A DNA stretch of 28,714 nt from contig BFEA01000188.1 of NCBI GenBank assembly GCA_003427395.1, forward strand, positions 1,146,609 through 1,175,322, given 5' to 3'. Made by a program: the position numbers and the translations under genes. The first letter of the stretch is position 1. Every line of letters starts with the position of its first letter. This stretch comes from Chara braunii (Eukaryota; Streptophyta; Charophyceae; Charales; Characeae). The notes beneath the pieces were generated by a model, which was not told the DNA's origin, did not search any database, and was given only the letters and a program-made list of their open reading frames with translations. This document shows positions 10,540 through 20,309 of this stretch, in pieces.

Positions 10540-11480
10540 ACAGAGTAACCAACAGACTACTGTTCAAAAAAACAGACAGGTTCGAAAGACTCTGCATCCC
10601 AAACAACGAGACAGTCAAAAGTCTGATCCTGGGGGAATGCCACGACACTGAGGGCCACTTCAGTTGGAGAAAGGCTTCCGCTAATCTCCTGCTGTCCTAT
10701 ACCTGGGCCGGCATGAAACACGATTGCATTGTCTAGATCCAGGGCTGCCAAGTATGCCAGTGGAACAAGAGTTCCACGCAGGCCCCTCCTTGGATTGTTG
10801 AGACCACTACCTGCCCCGTCCGGTCCCGATGACTCCGTGTCTAACGACTTCATGAACACGAAGAGCAAGACCAGAAGCGGGAACAGTCGAGTGATGGTAG
10901 TAGTAGATAGATTTAGTAAATTTGCTGTTTTTAGTCCGCTGCCCACTGAGGCGAAGACCGAATTAGTGATTAGAGAGTTCTTCAATCACTGGGTGAAAGA
11001 CTAGAGTCACCCGCTGATGATAGTTAGTGATAGAGATAGTAGATTCATGGGCGAGCACTAGCAACAGTTGATAAAAGTATATGGGTAAAAAATCACCATG
11101 TCTTCCGAAAGACACCCGAAGACCAATGGCCAGACCGAGCAGATGAACAAACTGCAGCAAGTGCTACGCATGTACATTTTGGGCCCGCCCAGATCGATTG
11201 GGATGGACACCTTCCCAAAGTGCAGTCTGTGTACAACAACTCGGTGCACTTGTCTACGACACGCACCCCTAACGAACTGCACAAAGGTTGGCAACCCCGA
11301 CGTCCGATGACTGCTTGAATCCAGATCAAATTCAAAGACTGCCACCCGGTACAAGGGAGTTTGCCATTCAATACGAGAAGGATCTAGAACAAGTCAAGAA
11401 GAACATCCTTAAGGACCAGCACCGGATGGTAGAGCAAGCTAACAAACATCGACAAACATCGACAACCATCGCAGTTTGCA
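10540..11480 (+). pseudogene. Integrase with intact HHCC and D,D35E residues
   Basis: The zinc domain has H-x4-H (CAC at 10641 and 10656) and CQVC (Cys codons at 10746 and 10755), interrupted by a TAG at 10734. A frameshift follows at about 10760-10790. The core then shows Asp at 10846 (SNDFM), Asp at 11029 (IVSDRDSRF) and Glu at 11137 (NGQTEQMN), all in one frame, with exactly 35 residues between the second and third. Stops at 11002, 11059 and nearby break the frame. Integrase joins element DNA to the chromosome. Confidence 0.92.
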
Positions 11481-11559
11481 GTCAGTGACTTGGTATGGGC
11501 TAAGTCTAAGGAGGTCATTCCTAAAGAAGGGTTCTGCCAGGTACTGTTACCTGCATATA

Positions 11560-11665
11560 GGGGACCATGGCAAGTCTTAAATGTCAAAGGCGAGGCAGAT
11601 GGTCCGTCCTACACTATTGTGCTTCCGCCCCACCTGCGCACATACCCAGTATTCCACGTAGGATA
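11560..11665 (+). pseudogene. Integrase C-terminal GPY/F-like module remnant
   Basis: One frame reads GPWQVLNVKGEADGPSYTIV followed by LPPHLRTYPVFHVG. This is the SH3-like end of gypsy integrases that helps target-site choice. A stop follows at once, and no chromodomain could be made out downstream. Confidence 0.7.
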
Positions 11666-11837
11666 AAGTCGGCACCGTCAGGTTTGCCTACCAGGAGCCC
11701 AGCGAAGACCGTTGGTTCCCCAGGGAAGAACAGATACAGACGGTCCCTCACATTGTCTCCTATGAGAGGGCCCGAAGAGGAATGAAAGTGTATGATAGAT
11801 AAAGATGAGGTTTTTCTCGGAGGACCTCAAAATTAGG

Positions 11838-11847
11838 CCAGCGGGAG
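11838..11847 (+). promoter_or_regulatory. Possible degraded polypurine tract
   Basis: CCAGCGGGAG abuts the 3' LTR start TGAAAGG. The polypurine tract, the second-strand primer, should sit exactly here, but only GCGGGAG is purine-rich. The call rests mainly on position. Confidence 0.3.
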
Positions 11848-12484
11848 TGAAAGGATTCACGCTGCAGACACCGCAGTCCTGGTCCAAGAGTCCAAGAGTG
11901 TCCCGGTCCTAGGCTGTCCTAGTAGGATAGGTTGTTGGGTCTGTAGCCCAAAGAGTCATGGGTTGGAAGGTGTCGGTACCAAAAAGTCTTAGGTCAGGCC
12001 GGCAATTCTAAGTCCAACTTGCAGTATGTCCCAAGAAAACTGTGGAAGGTACCGGACCGACATAATGTTTGCAGCAGCAGCAGACAGGCTGCGGCCAACC
12101 GGTATCGGTCTGAAGTAGGCCAAGCCAAGCCAAGCCAAGCCAAATCCTATATTTAACTGCTACAGTGCAGTGGCTCATCACTTGTTCAGTTGCGAGATGC
12201 GGAAGTGCTGCCGCTGCTTGTGCGTTCAGGCAACTTGGGCGCTGCGCGCTTGAAGAAGAAGAGGGCACTTGGGCGTTAATCCATAGCTAGGCTAGAGGTA
12301 GAGCATGAGGATGGCGGCCATAGCCACCAAGGTGTAAGCTACCTGAGTGGGTGTATCCAGGGTGACGATGTAGGTTAGTGAGAGAGAGAGACGAGATCTT
12401 CAAGTGTTGACTGCATCTCGACTGGGCTTCTCACGTGTGAACTCAACTATGTATGAGAGGTTAACGAGTACTTGGCTCATTTCA
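11848..12484 (+). repeat. 3' LTR of the gypsy element, shortened
   Basis: It starts TGAAAGGATTCACGCTGCAG and ends CTTGGCTCATTTCA, matching the ends of the 5' LTR. It is 637 bp against 814 bp, having lost the GA-rich block and a piece before TAGGTCAGGCCGGCA. It keeps the (GCCAA)n block and a TATA-like box at 12148-12155. The many differences between the LTRs point to an old insertion. Confidence 0.9.
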
Positions 12485-15134
12485 ATGAGCAGCCTGGGTT
12501 TTAAAACCCTCCTCTGCATCGTCCTCTCAAACGCTCTGGGCATGACTATGGGGCAAGACCTGCCCGAGCTGTATCTATTTCTAGGTTGGAAATCCAATGC
12601 ATGGCATGTAGTTGGTTCTTACCAACTCATTTTGGTCGTCAGAATTCCTCATAAGACCTGGACATCGTCCAGTGTGCTCTGTCTGTACAGCACACAGAAT
12701 GCTAGGCAAGGAATGCTGTCTCCGTCACATGGGTGCCCCCGCACTGTGGTGCTTGACGACACCCATCTTCTATACTCGAGTCAGTCTACTTGCACTGTTG
12801 CACACAACGTTGCAGGGAAGGCATGGCGCCCCCGCGCTGTGGTGCTTGATGAGGGATGAAGCCATGCTACACCCATCTTCTATAATTCTACAGCCATAAA
12901 CTGAACTTACACTACTTGCGAACCGCCTTGCAAGGAAGGCATTCATCTCACCCGCGTTTAAAATAAGGCTGCTGGTCATTTCCCCGAGGAGGAGTGCTAC
13001 AATACATTCCTCACTAAACCTGCAACTCTCACACGGCAAAATAATGCCTCTGGCAGCATGGCCCCATACGTCTACCCGCTGGAGGGGATTCACCGATGCA
13101 AACACGGGATAATCTCCATAATCTTCTCCCCTTAATTCTAAAAATGATACCCTTTCCTGCCCGACCTCCTCCAGATCCATTAGTAGGTACTGGGTGGATC
13201 CAAGGGCAAGTGCTTACCTTCCCCATGACTAAGTCTCCTTGATGACTTCACTCTATTTTCTTTGACAGAAGCCATGACAGTGTACTGGCACATGGCACTT
13301 CACACCTCTGTCTGCCTAAATCTTCACAAATTGCAGCCACCTTTCTCACGTTGAGAACCAAACATCTTCACCCCATCTGCTTTTGGTTTTACTACATCGG
13401 ACCTTGCTCCCAAAGGCCTGGGCTTACAACATGGATAAGACAAATGCTTCCCTCTGTGTGCAAATGGCTACCCAAGCCCGCTACTGGGAATGAGACCCCA
13501 CAAAAAGCACTGAGATGTAAATCCTCAGGCTAGTCCCTCCATCAGTGATATGCCATTGCATGTTTCTCGAGAGATTTAGACCACAACTGCACCCTTCCAA
13601 CTGACAAGTTCCGGGGAACTTCATCACCTCTTCCTGCTGCTACTGTTCTTTCTAATTGATAGCTGCTGCTTTCAAAGTTTTACTGTTCTGATGTCAGCTT
13701 CTCATACATTCATTGTCATCCACCAATAGATGTGTTTTATTCCTCTTTCTTGCCCTCCTTTTTGGACAGCAGATCCCAAACATCCATGATAATTATCATG
13801 GAGAAATTTATTTTTTATCTCCTGCTGATACGTGTGATGCTACTGTGCTTCTGCTACAGCTGACACTACACTGCTGTAATTCTGCTACTGCTGCTACTAC
13901 GGTGCTACTGTCATTACTGCTGCTGCAGCCGCTGATCCTACGATTAGTACCCTGACAGCCACTACAACGGCAACTATGACAACTGCCACTACAATAGCCA
14001 CTAGCATGGCCAGCACCAGCACCATCATTACCAATAATGACAGTGCTACTATCATCACCCTCATTGCTGCCTTCTCTGTCCTAAAGGGAGGGAGAAAACA
14101 GGCGACTTAGAAAGGGTAACCACGAAGGAGCACGAGTGAGTCGCTAAGCAATGGGCAGTTCAAGGGTACAAAGAACTCAGGAAGCGCAAGGGAATGACGA
14201 ACAAATCGGGGATAGAGTAGCCAGCGAACAATTTTCAACGTGCAAGGAGCAAGAGCAAAAGGGACCAAACAAGGTGGCCAAGGCACACGCACATGAAGTA
14301 CCAACGATGAACAAGCCAGGTGAGGTAGCAAGGGAGAAAACAAGAGAGCACGGGAAAAATGGTCAAAAGGAGTAAGCGAACCAGGAAAAAAGCTGAGCAA
14401 GGGGGCAAAGGAGGAAGCAAGGCAGTGACGAAGTCCACCAGCAAAAGAGTAGATGAGGCAGTGGGAGGGAACAGATGGAGTGAGGGAGCAAGCACAGAAA
14501 GTAGCAGGGCAGTGAGAGAGAGAGCAAATGGCATGAGCACGGGAACCACTGAGGAAGCTGGCATGTGCACAGGTGATGGCCGTGACTGACCGAGGCAGCA
14601 AGGGGGGGAAGGTGGGGCAAGCAACAGGCAAGGGAGGAGTCGAGCAACCTAGCAAGAGAGCAAGCAGCAAGGGAAGAGGTGAATGACGTAGCAAACGAGG
14701 GAAAAGGAGAAAGTCAGGGCGCAAGCAAGGGAGCAGCAGGGCAATTGCACAAAGGGATCAGAGTGAGTGAGGAAGGAATGGTGAGCTAGGCAGTGGAGTA
14801 TAAGGCATTTTAGAATAAAACAAAGATGGGGAGTGCACAAGCAAATCAAAACAAACAAACAAATAGACGGACAAGCAAAGAGACGAGCAAACAAAGAGAT
14901 GAACAAACAAAAAGACAAACAAACAATTACACAAAAAAGCAAGACATCAAAGAACTAGCAAATGCAAGGACAGAAAAAGAGCATGTCATCCCTTCCCTCA
15001 CACAGCACAAATCGAAACTGCAAATTCTATCTGGATTCTTTGGACTAGATTATCTGTACAAAAAGCCATAGTAGTTGTAACTAACCAGTGAGAATGCTAC
15101 ATACTCAGGGTTTGGGATAGGCAGTCAGCTAACG
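12485..15134. other. Unassigned spacer with degenerate repeats
   Basis: No gene was recognised. A roughly 95-105-bp imperfect tandem duplication lies at 12700-12890, sharing GCACTGTGGTGCTTGA-type sequence and CACCCATCTTCTATA. From 13840 to 14060 the DNA is a degenerate trinucleotide tract rich in CTGCTACTG and then CACTACAA. From 14110 to 14760 it is purine-rich with recurring AGCAAGGGAG-like words, and 14840-14935 is a degenerate AAAC repeat. The long minus-strand open frame at 14107-14724 is a by-product of this biased composition. Confidence 0.5.
12700..12890 (+). repeat. Imperfect tandem duplication, about 100 bp unit
   Basis: Two units share GCACACA, GCAAGGAATGC/GGGAAGGCATGG, GCCCCCGC-CTGTGGTGCTTGA and ACACCCATCTTCTATA, with an insertion of about 17 bases in the second. 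The pattern fits an old local duplication; no coding content was recognised. Confidence 0.65.
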
Positions 15135-16258
15135 TGAAATCATCCAAGTACTCTTCAAGTTCAACCTCGCATACATCAATGAGAGTTCACACGTGAGAAG
15201 CCAAATCGAAATACAATCAACACTTGAAGATGATGTCTCCGATATAATTATCAATATACAAGAATGTTTGTCTCCGGTGGCTCTGATGCACAAACACGCA
15301 CAGCGGACTTACACCATTGTCATTAGCTATCTGGTGGTTAGATGATGGGTCAATTATTTCACTAGCGCGAAAGGGAGTCTTATGTACTGATGGTTTTGAC
15401 GAAGACTCTGTGAAACTTTTAGCTCATTACTTAGAAGTTGTTTGGAATGTTTACACACATGTGGGACCCATTCAAAGAGATCGTAAATATGGGAATTATG
15501 GTAAAATATATTGCTGACTCTGGTTCGGAACAGAGAACTCAAAAAGTTTCTTCGAATTATCTTGCCATATATTCCTGTTCAAAGTATGCTAAGAAAAACG
15601 ATGTTGCTTTACAAAGATGCTAAGATAGCGGTTATGGCTTCTCCCCTCTTCTCCCTCTCTCTGACTTGACTCACTCTGCCTCACTCTCCCTCTACCGTGG
15701 ATTGTTTCCCTGGATACACCCACTCAGGTAGATTACACCTTGGCGGCCACGACCACCGTCCTCCTGCTCTAGCGCTAGCCTAGCTATGGACTATCCCTCA
15801 AGCACCCTCTTCTTCTTCACGCGCACTGTGCCCAAGTTGCCTTAACGCACAAGCAGCAGCAGCGCTTCCGCATCTTGCAACTCAACAACTGATGAGCAGC
15901 TGCACTACCAGCGAAATATAGGACTTGGTTTCTTGGCTTGGCCTCCTTCCGTCTGGTACCGGTCGGTCACGGCCTGTCTGCTGGAAACATTTTGTTGGAC
16001 CGGTAGCTTGCAGACTTTCCTGGGACATGCTGCAAAATTGGACTTGGGACTGTCGGACTGGACAGGACGCTTCTGGACTTTCCTCGTCGGGTACCGGACG
16101 TACTCATACCGACCTACGACGCTTTGGTACCGACACCTACCAACCTACGACGTTTCAGCCTCTAGTCCCCATGTTCTACCCTACGGGATAGCCCTGGGAC
16201 TTGGGACTTGTTGGGACCTTGGGACCGGGACTGGGTGTGTGCAGCCTAAATCCTTTCA
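15135..16258 (-). repeat. Solo LTR of the same gypsy family, interrupted
   Basis: Read on the minus strand it starts TGAAAGGATTTAGGCTGC (16258 downward) and ends in ...GATTTCA (15135), matching the ends of the LTRs at 4461 and 11848. It keeps the same internal landmarks: a TATATTTC box near 15913-15920, the CCATAGCTAGGCTAG word and the AGCCATAACCGC word near 15632. No internal retroelement region lies next to it, so it looks like a solo LTR. The 5' part is 15632-16258 and the 3' part 15135 to about 15240; AT-rich foreign sequence lies between. No target duplication was found. Confidence 0.85.
15302..15625 (+). pseudogene. LAGLIDADG homing endonuclease fragment (LAGLIDADG_2 type)
   Basis: Homing endonucleases of this family are usually encoded by group I introns of mitochondria and plastids and cut intronless alleles. 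One frame reads GLTPLSLAIWWLDDGSII, then GVLCTDGFDEDSVKLLAHYL, then WNVYTHVG; the LAIWWLDDGS string is the second LAGLIDADG helix with its catalytic Asp. A TGA stops it at 15515-15517. In the same frame LWFGTEN follows, and after a -1 shift near 15538 comes LKKFLRIILPYIPVQSML, the usual C-terminus. The N-terminal half is missing, and a TGA occurs upstream at 15284. It is therefore a broken C-terminal half, more AT-rich than its surroundings. Family recognition is firm; organelle origin is inferred. Confidence 0.85.
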
Positions 16259-16380
16259 AGTTTGAACCCATCGAAAATTTGGTGTGGATGATATGTTTCA
16301 CATGTCTCAAATTCTCAATTCAACCACTCATTAACAGAGTTTGAAATTTGAACATACAACTCATTCAGTCACAGGTACAG

Positions 16381-16409
16381 GACACTGCTTCACACTTAAG
16401 AACAGTGTC
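16381..16409. other. Hairpin 1 (7-bp stem)
   Basis: GACACTG at 16381-16387 is the perfect inverted complement of CAGTGTC at 16403-16409, leaving a 15-base loop. It lies just before a second hairpin. A function is not known. Confidence 0.6.
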
Positions 16410-16422
16410 TGGACAATGAAAG

Positions 16423-16466
16423 CTCACTCGTTGACCATCAGGTGCAACTGATGGTGGGAAAGTGAG
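16423..16466. other. Hairpin 2 (8-bp inner and 5-bp outer stem)
   Basis: ACCATCAG (16434-16441) pairs perfectly with CTGATGGT (16448-16455) around a 6-base loop. CTCAC (16423-16427) and GTGAG (16462-16466) add an outer stem across a symmetrical 6/6 internal loop. The symmetry is more than random pairing normally gives, but no RNA family is recognised. Confidence 0.6.
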
Positions 16467-16506
16467 GGAACAGCAATCCATTGCTTCGTCGAGGGCCTCG
16501 TACTTT

Positions 16507-16608
16507 ACACAAGCATTTCCAGAGAGCTTTCATTCGGGACAGACTATCTTATTGAATACACAAGCATTTCCAGAGAGCTTTCATTCGGGACAGATTATCT
16601 TATTGAAC
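16507..16608 (+). repeat. 51-bp tandem duplication
   Basis: Two adjacent 51-bp units beginning ACACAAGCATTTCCAGAGAG differ at only two positions. The unit is a multiple of three and lies in an open frame (16462-16836) where it would encode a 17-residue repeat containing TQAFPESFHSGQ. The frame itself matches no family I know and may be fortuitous. Confidence 0.92.
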
Positions 16609-16952
16609 AGTTGGCTTATAAATCAATTGATCTTTCATGATCTAACGCCAAGAGCACTTTCTACCATGGTGCACATAACCACAGTTTTAATCAATGGCCT
16701 GCTCGCTCGCCACCAGTGCATTGTCCTTGCCCACCTTATCGTATTGCCAACCAACGGAGCATACGTCTTCTCTACAACTTGCTGCAACAATTTGAGCTTT
16801 TACTGGCGTCTCCGGCGGTGTAAAGGTGTGTTATAGAGTCAAACCAGCATCCTAAAGGCTACTGTCGAATAAACCTGTAATTTTGGCACTCTTGAAGCTC
16901 AGTGCTTTGTCAACTTACACATTCGGCGCCAACCACCCCCATCCTCCACTGG

Positions 16953-16954
<2 letters not shown>

Positions 16955-17022
<68 letters not shown>

Positions 17023-17028
17023 CTCTCT
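16955..17028 (+). repeat. (CT)n microsatellite ending in the assembly gap
   Basis: More than thirty CT units run to 17019, followed by CCTCCTCTCT and then the N block. The tract probably caused the gap. Confidence 0.97.
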
Positions 17029-17314
17029 NNNNNNNNNNNNNNNNNNNNNNNNNNNNNNNNNNNNNNNNNNNNNNNNNNNNNNNNNNNNNNNNNNNNNNNN
17101 NNNNNNNNNNNNNNNNNNNNNNNNNNNNNNNNNNNNNNNNNNNNNNNNNNNNNNNNNNNNNNNNNNNNNNNNNNNNNNNNNNNNNNNNNNNNNNNNNNNN
17201 NNNNNNNNNNNNNNNNNNNNNNNNNNNNNNNNNNNNNNNNNNNNNNNNNNNNNNNNNNNNNNNNNNNNNNNNNNNNNNNNNNNNNNNNNNNNNNNNNNNN
17301 NNNNNNNNNNNNNN
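17029..17314. other. Assembly gap (286 N)
   Basis: The sequence is undetermined here. A run of C (17315-17325) and a CA repeat (about 17331-17349) follow directly, so both edges are low-complexity. Open frames drawn across this gap are artefacts. Confidence 0.99.
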
Positions 17315-17349
17315 CCCCCCCCCCCTCTCCAAACACACACACACACCAC

Positions 17350-18831
17350 AGAAAAAGCATGACTGTGACAAAGCGTTCAGTCAAACTTTCGTCATCTCAG
17401 GGGGAGGCTAAACTTCATCAGTCTGTCCAGGATGTATTTGGTATACGCCTCTCAACATAGCGACTCGCTAGAATTTTGTGATATTGTTGAGAGAACCGGT
17501 TGGCTCGAGGCACACGAACCTCGCAATCCTGGCAGTCTGTCAAGTTTGTACCCCTAACAAGAATGGTAATAGCCCGGGAAGAGCCAGACCATTACCAAAT
17601 TCACCACCATAAAACCCACTTAATGCGCTTTTCAAGGTGGCCTGCAGGTTGAAGAGGCAGAGGGCTCCCCAATTCTGGTGGTTTCTCACCCTCACAGTTA
17701 ATCCCACAATCATCTGGGGCAATCAATGCTGGCGGGATATGTTTTGCTTCTGTATAAGAACTCTGTTGTTTTCAAGGGACGCTGGACCCCATTTCCAGCA
17801 GGTGAAGCTCCTCACCAATAAAAAGTAGGAGGGCCTGCTCTTATCACCCCCCCTGCCGGGCGAGGGCTGGTCTTCCAAAAAAAAAAAAAGAAGAAGTCTG
17901 TGGGCACATGTTTGTCTTGGCCCACAACTCCTGCTTCATTTCCTGCCTGTTTTCACTCGCCTGCCCCCCATCCTGCACAACCCTCTTTGCTGATGAGTCA
18001 GCATCTGCAGTAGCTCTGTGGCTCCCCACAGCCACGATGGTGCGCAGATATCTCGTACAGTAGAGATGCTGCAATCCCTGCCGCACATCAAAGTGCTAAT
18101 AATTCGAGAAGGGCACAGTCACCTTCTGACAGATACATGTGCTCCAATGATACTGTTGAGTAGGCTTTCAGCATTCAAGTAGCACCCACACCCACTGTGA
18201 CATGGGGTACTGGCTGCAAGCTGAGAACTGTCCACATCAACTCAAAAAGTTAGAACTGCCCACGCACAGCAGCAAAAGGAACCACAGCCAACAGCACAGC
18301 AAACGACAGCACAAGACAGCTGCTGTCTCTTCCAAAAGTGTGGACTCTTGCAGTTCAATTTACAACTCGAAATTTGCAATGCCATGCAGATCCTCGTCCC
18401 ACGGAAGCCAGGTTTACGGGATATCATTCCTTCTGCTTTAGTGGTTGGGCAACTTCATCACGGCAAAGCTTTGATGCAAGCTGAGCGTCGTTCCCGGACT
18501 CTTTCACAGAAGCAGTCACAACCATAGCCCAGGCAATCAGGCATGCCACTACCCTTTGTTGCGCTCCAGGTTTTTGCTGGAGAAAATGAGAGCTAAGCGG
18601 ATGTCTTGCATCAAGAAGCATGCAAGAACAAGCCTCAAAGGCATCAATGGTGTTTCCCACACCTTTGAGCATGTCTCTTCCTCACTAGCTTTGCATGTTC
18701 TCCATGCTAAAGCCAATCGCAGAGGTCAAAAATGTCGCTGCGCCCCACCTCCACACACAGCACATCAGGATGTGCAGTAACTGCGTGGATAGATGGGGCA
18801 AGACGACTGAACAACACAGTTGTTGTCTTAC
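17350..18831. other. Spacer without a defensible gene
   Basis: Short open frames occur on both strands. The minus-strand frame 18424-18672 encodes 82 residues with a hydrophobic stretch and a plausible amino-acid mix, but it has in-frame stops just upstream and no family match. An A13 run at 17877-17889 precedes AG-rich DNA. I cannot assign function. Confidence 0.4.
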
Positions 18832-18940
18832 CTCAGTGATCATGCGCCGCCAATCCGTGACTCCGACCGCGCTTGCCGTGTTGACAGCCAACGCAGCCCA
18901 GAAGGGTGCAGCCCACCTCCACGGCATGATGATAGACCAT
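18832..18940 (-). CDS. Candidate exon resembling the POPLD domain of POP1
   Basis: On the minus strand an exon-like segment of 109 bases begins after GCATGCAG and ends at ACTGAG before GTAAGA, a strong donor. With one base completing a codon from an upstream exon it encodes 36 residues including WSIIMPWRWAAPFW and VGVTDWRRM. POP1, the largest protein of RNase P/MRP, carries in plants a W-S-I-I-L-P-x2-W-x3-F-W segment with a following Ala/Gly-rich and basic part. The resemblance is to that pattern as I remember it; no other POP1 exon was located nearby, so this may be an isolated exon, a pseudogene fragment or chance. Confidence 0.3.
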
Positions 18941-19126
18941 CTGCATGCACAGCCACGCACATCTGCGATCAACAAATGCAACTTGCTCGATTGCCCAAAA
19001 CATTCCCCCTTGCTCCCTTGTACCACCACCCCACCAACCCATCCCACCTCCTCAATTACCAGGTTGCCACCCACTCTTTACCCCTTCTTTCAAAGTTCCC
19101 CCTCCACTTTTCTCTCCCAACACCAG

Positions 19127-19286
19127 TTGATGCAACAAATAACAGCTTCAGGAAAGTTCAGGTAATTAAAATTGGCAGGCCTCTCTTCAACCTTTATGAA
19201 GCCATCTGCCAAGCAATTACCAATAATGCCAAGGCCGAACAGAAAGCACTAGAGACTTTAGACAATACTGCACGTCAACCTGGCAG
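19127..19286 (+). CDS. Candidate internal exon of unknown protein
   Basis: A long pyrimidine tract (about 19079-19120) ends in CACCAG, and the segment ends at CTGGCAG before GTGAGT, both very good splice signals. The frame between them is open and encodes 53 complete codons, including GRPLFNLYEAICQAITNNAK followed by AEQKALETLDNTARQ, which looks like a helical protein. Entry is after codon position 1 and exit after position 2. I do not recognise the family and found no partner exon; it could also be a chance match inside a minus-strand gene. Confidence 0.3.
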
Positions 19287-19639
19287 GTGAGTGCCAATAA
19301 ACTCTCTAACTGAATAGCCAATCATTGAAAGTCGGTACAATCATTACAGCTACCAGCACTTATCCACAAGTGCCTTCAACATTCCACAGAGTGGCCATCA
19401 CCTGAGCCCTTTTTTAGTCACACTCAGAATCCAACTGCCTCAGGTTCATGAAGACACCAGAGAAGGTGGAGGCTGAGGCCAGACATGCATTCCATGTCCC
19501 ATTTTGATACTTCTCATCTAAAAGCACATGTTAGCCTGATTAACAATGAGTCATTATTTAAAAGATATGACATGCTGAACAACAGCACAAGCTCGAAAGA
19601 AACACTCCTCTACGTGTGCAACGGTGCTCCCCAACAAGT

Positions 19640-19955
19640 CTCTGAAATCAACAGCTATTTAAGCGAGGAGGAAATGCACATATTCCTCTCAGCAACGGCA
19701 AGGGATTTCAACAAGCCGGAGATGTGAATCTCAAGCCCAGAACCTTCACTTGCATGTGCAATAATGCAAGGGGGTTTCATAATGCCTGAGACACGAGTCC
19801 CAAGCTCAAAACCTTCCCATGCATGTGCAGCAATACTCCCACAGGCCTCTGGAGTCAACAGCCATTTAGGCAAGAGGAGGAATGCAAATATTCCTCCTAG
19901 TAACATCAAGGAATGTCATAATACCCGAGAAACGAATCCCAAGTCCATGACCAGT
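19640..19955 (+). repeat. Complex degenerate tandem repeat (A-B-B-A-B)
   Basis: Two alternating blocks of about 58-70 bp are repeated. Block A (TCAACAGC-ATTTA ... ATTCCTCC-AG) occurs at about 19648 and 19857. Block B (CAAGGG-TTTCA ... CC-GAGA ... AA-CCCAAG) occurs at about 19698, 19766 and 19907, the first two 68 bases apart. The copies are diverged. No coding role was seen. Confidence 0.7.
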
Positions 19956-20309
19956 ATACAATCTCCCTCCACAATATAAGCGAAGGTTTTTGAGGGAATT
20001 ACACAGCAGTCTACTCAAGAAATAGAGACCGACAAATGGGTAACTGTGGCCCCAAAGAAAACAGCTACATTTTCCTCACAGACAGAAAAGCTCTGAAAAT
20101 CGACAGATAAAGGGGGCGCGAAGAGAGGGTGGCTATATGCTACCGTCTTCATCCAAATAGAACGCCCGGTCATTACAACTGTATTTGGCAGAACTTCCAG
20201 TCTAGGCACAGTGAAAATGACCAGGTGTGCTATTCATGTGAAAACTATAGCCTGTATATGACATTTGTAAAGAATTGCAAGTTACAACAGTATAGCTGCC
20301 CCATAGACT
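19956..20309. other. Unassigned spacer
   Basis: I see only short open frames and no repeat or element boundary here; the following gypsy fragment has no LTR on this side. Confidence 0.4.

Larger units (their letters stand above)
8512..11680 (+). pseudogene. pol: Gypsy pol polyprotein, broken
   Basis: Pol supplies the protease, reverse transcriptase, RNase H and integrase of the element. All four domains can be read in order, but only by moving between frames several times. Stops and frameshifts occur in the protease-RT linker, within RT (about 9411-9600), before RNase H, in the integrase zinc region (about 10760) and in the integrase core. No continuous pol frame survives. Domain-level entries follow. 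Confidence 0.9.
4461..12484 (+). mobile_element. Ty3/gypsy LTR retrotransposon, nearly full length, inactive
   Basis: Two direct LTRs flank an internal region with a tRNA-Met primer-binding site, gag (coiled coil, capsid-like region, CCHC knuckle) and pol in the order protease, reverse transcriptase, RNase H, integrase. Integrase after RNase H identifies Ty3/gypsy rather than copia. All coding parts contain stops and frameshifts, and the two LTRs differ by many substitutions and an approximately 180-base length difference, so this is an old insertion. No clear target-site duplication is left: ATAGA lies before the 5' LTR and ATGAG after the 3' LTR. A third LTR of the same family sits at 15135-16258. 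Confidence 0.93.

Noticed and set aside
14107-14724. Long minus-strand open frame of 205 codons
   Set aside because: It is very rich in Leu, Pro, Ser and Cys because the opposite strand is a purine-rich degenerate repeat; other frames are open too and there is no domain or splice context.
16462-16836. Protein gene with a 17-residue repeat
   Set aside because: The in-frame duplication is real, but the product matches no family and has no splice or promoter support.
16883-17411. Several open frames on both strands across the N block
   Set aside because: They exist only because undetermined bases and CT repeats give no stops.
18424-18672. Small membrane-like protein on the minus strand
   Set aside because: Stops lie directly upstream in frame, no acceptor fits, and no family is recognised; left as spacer.
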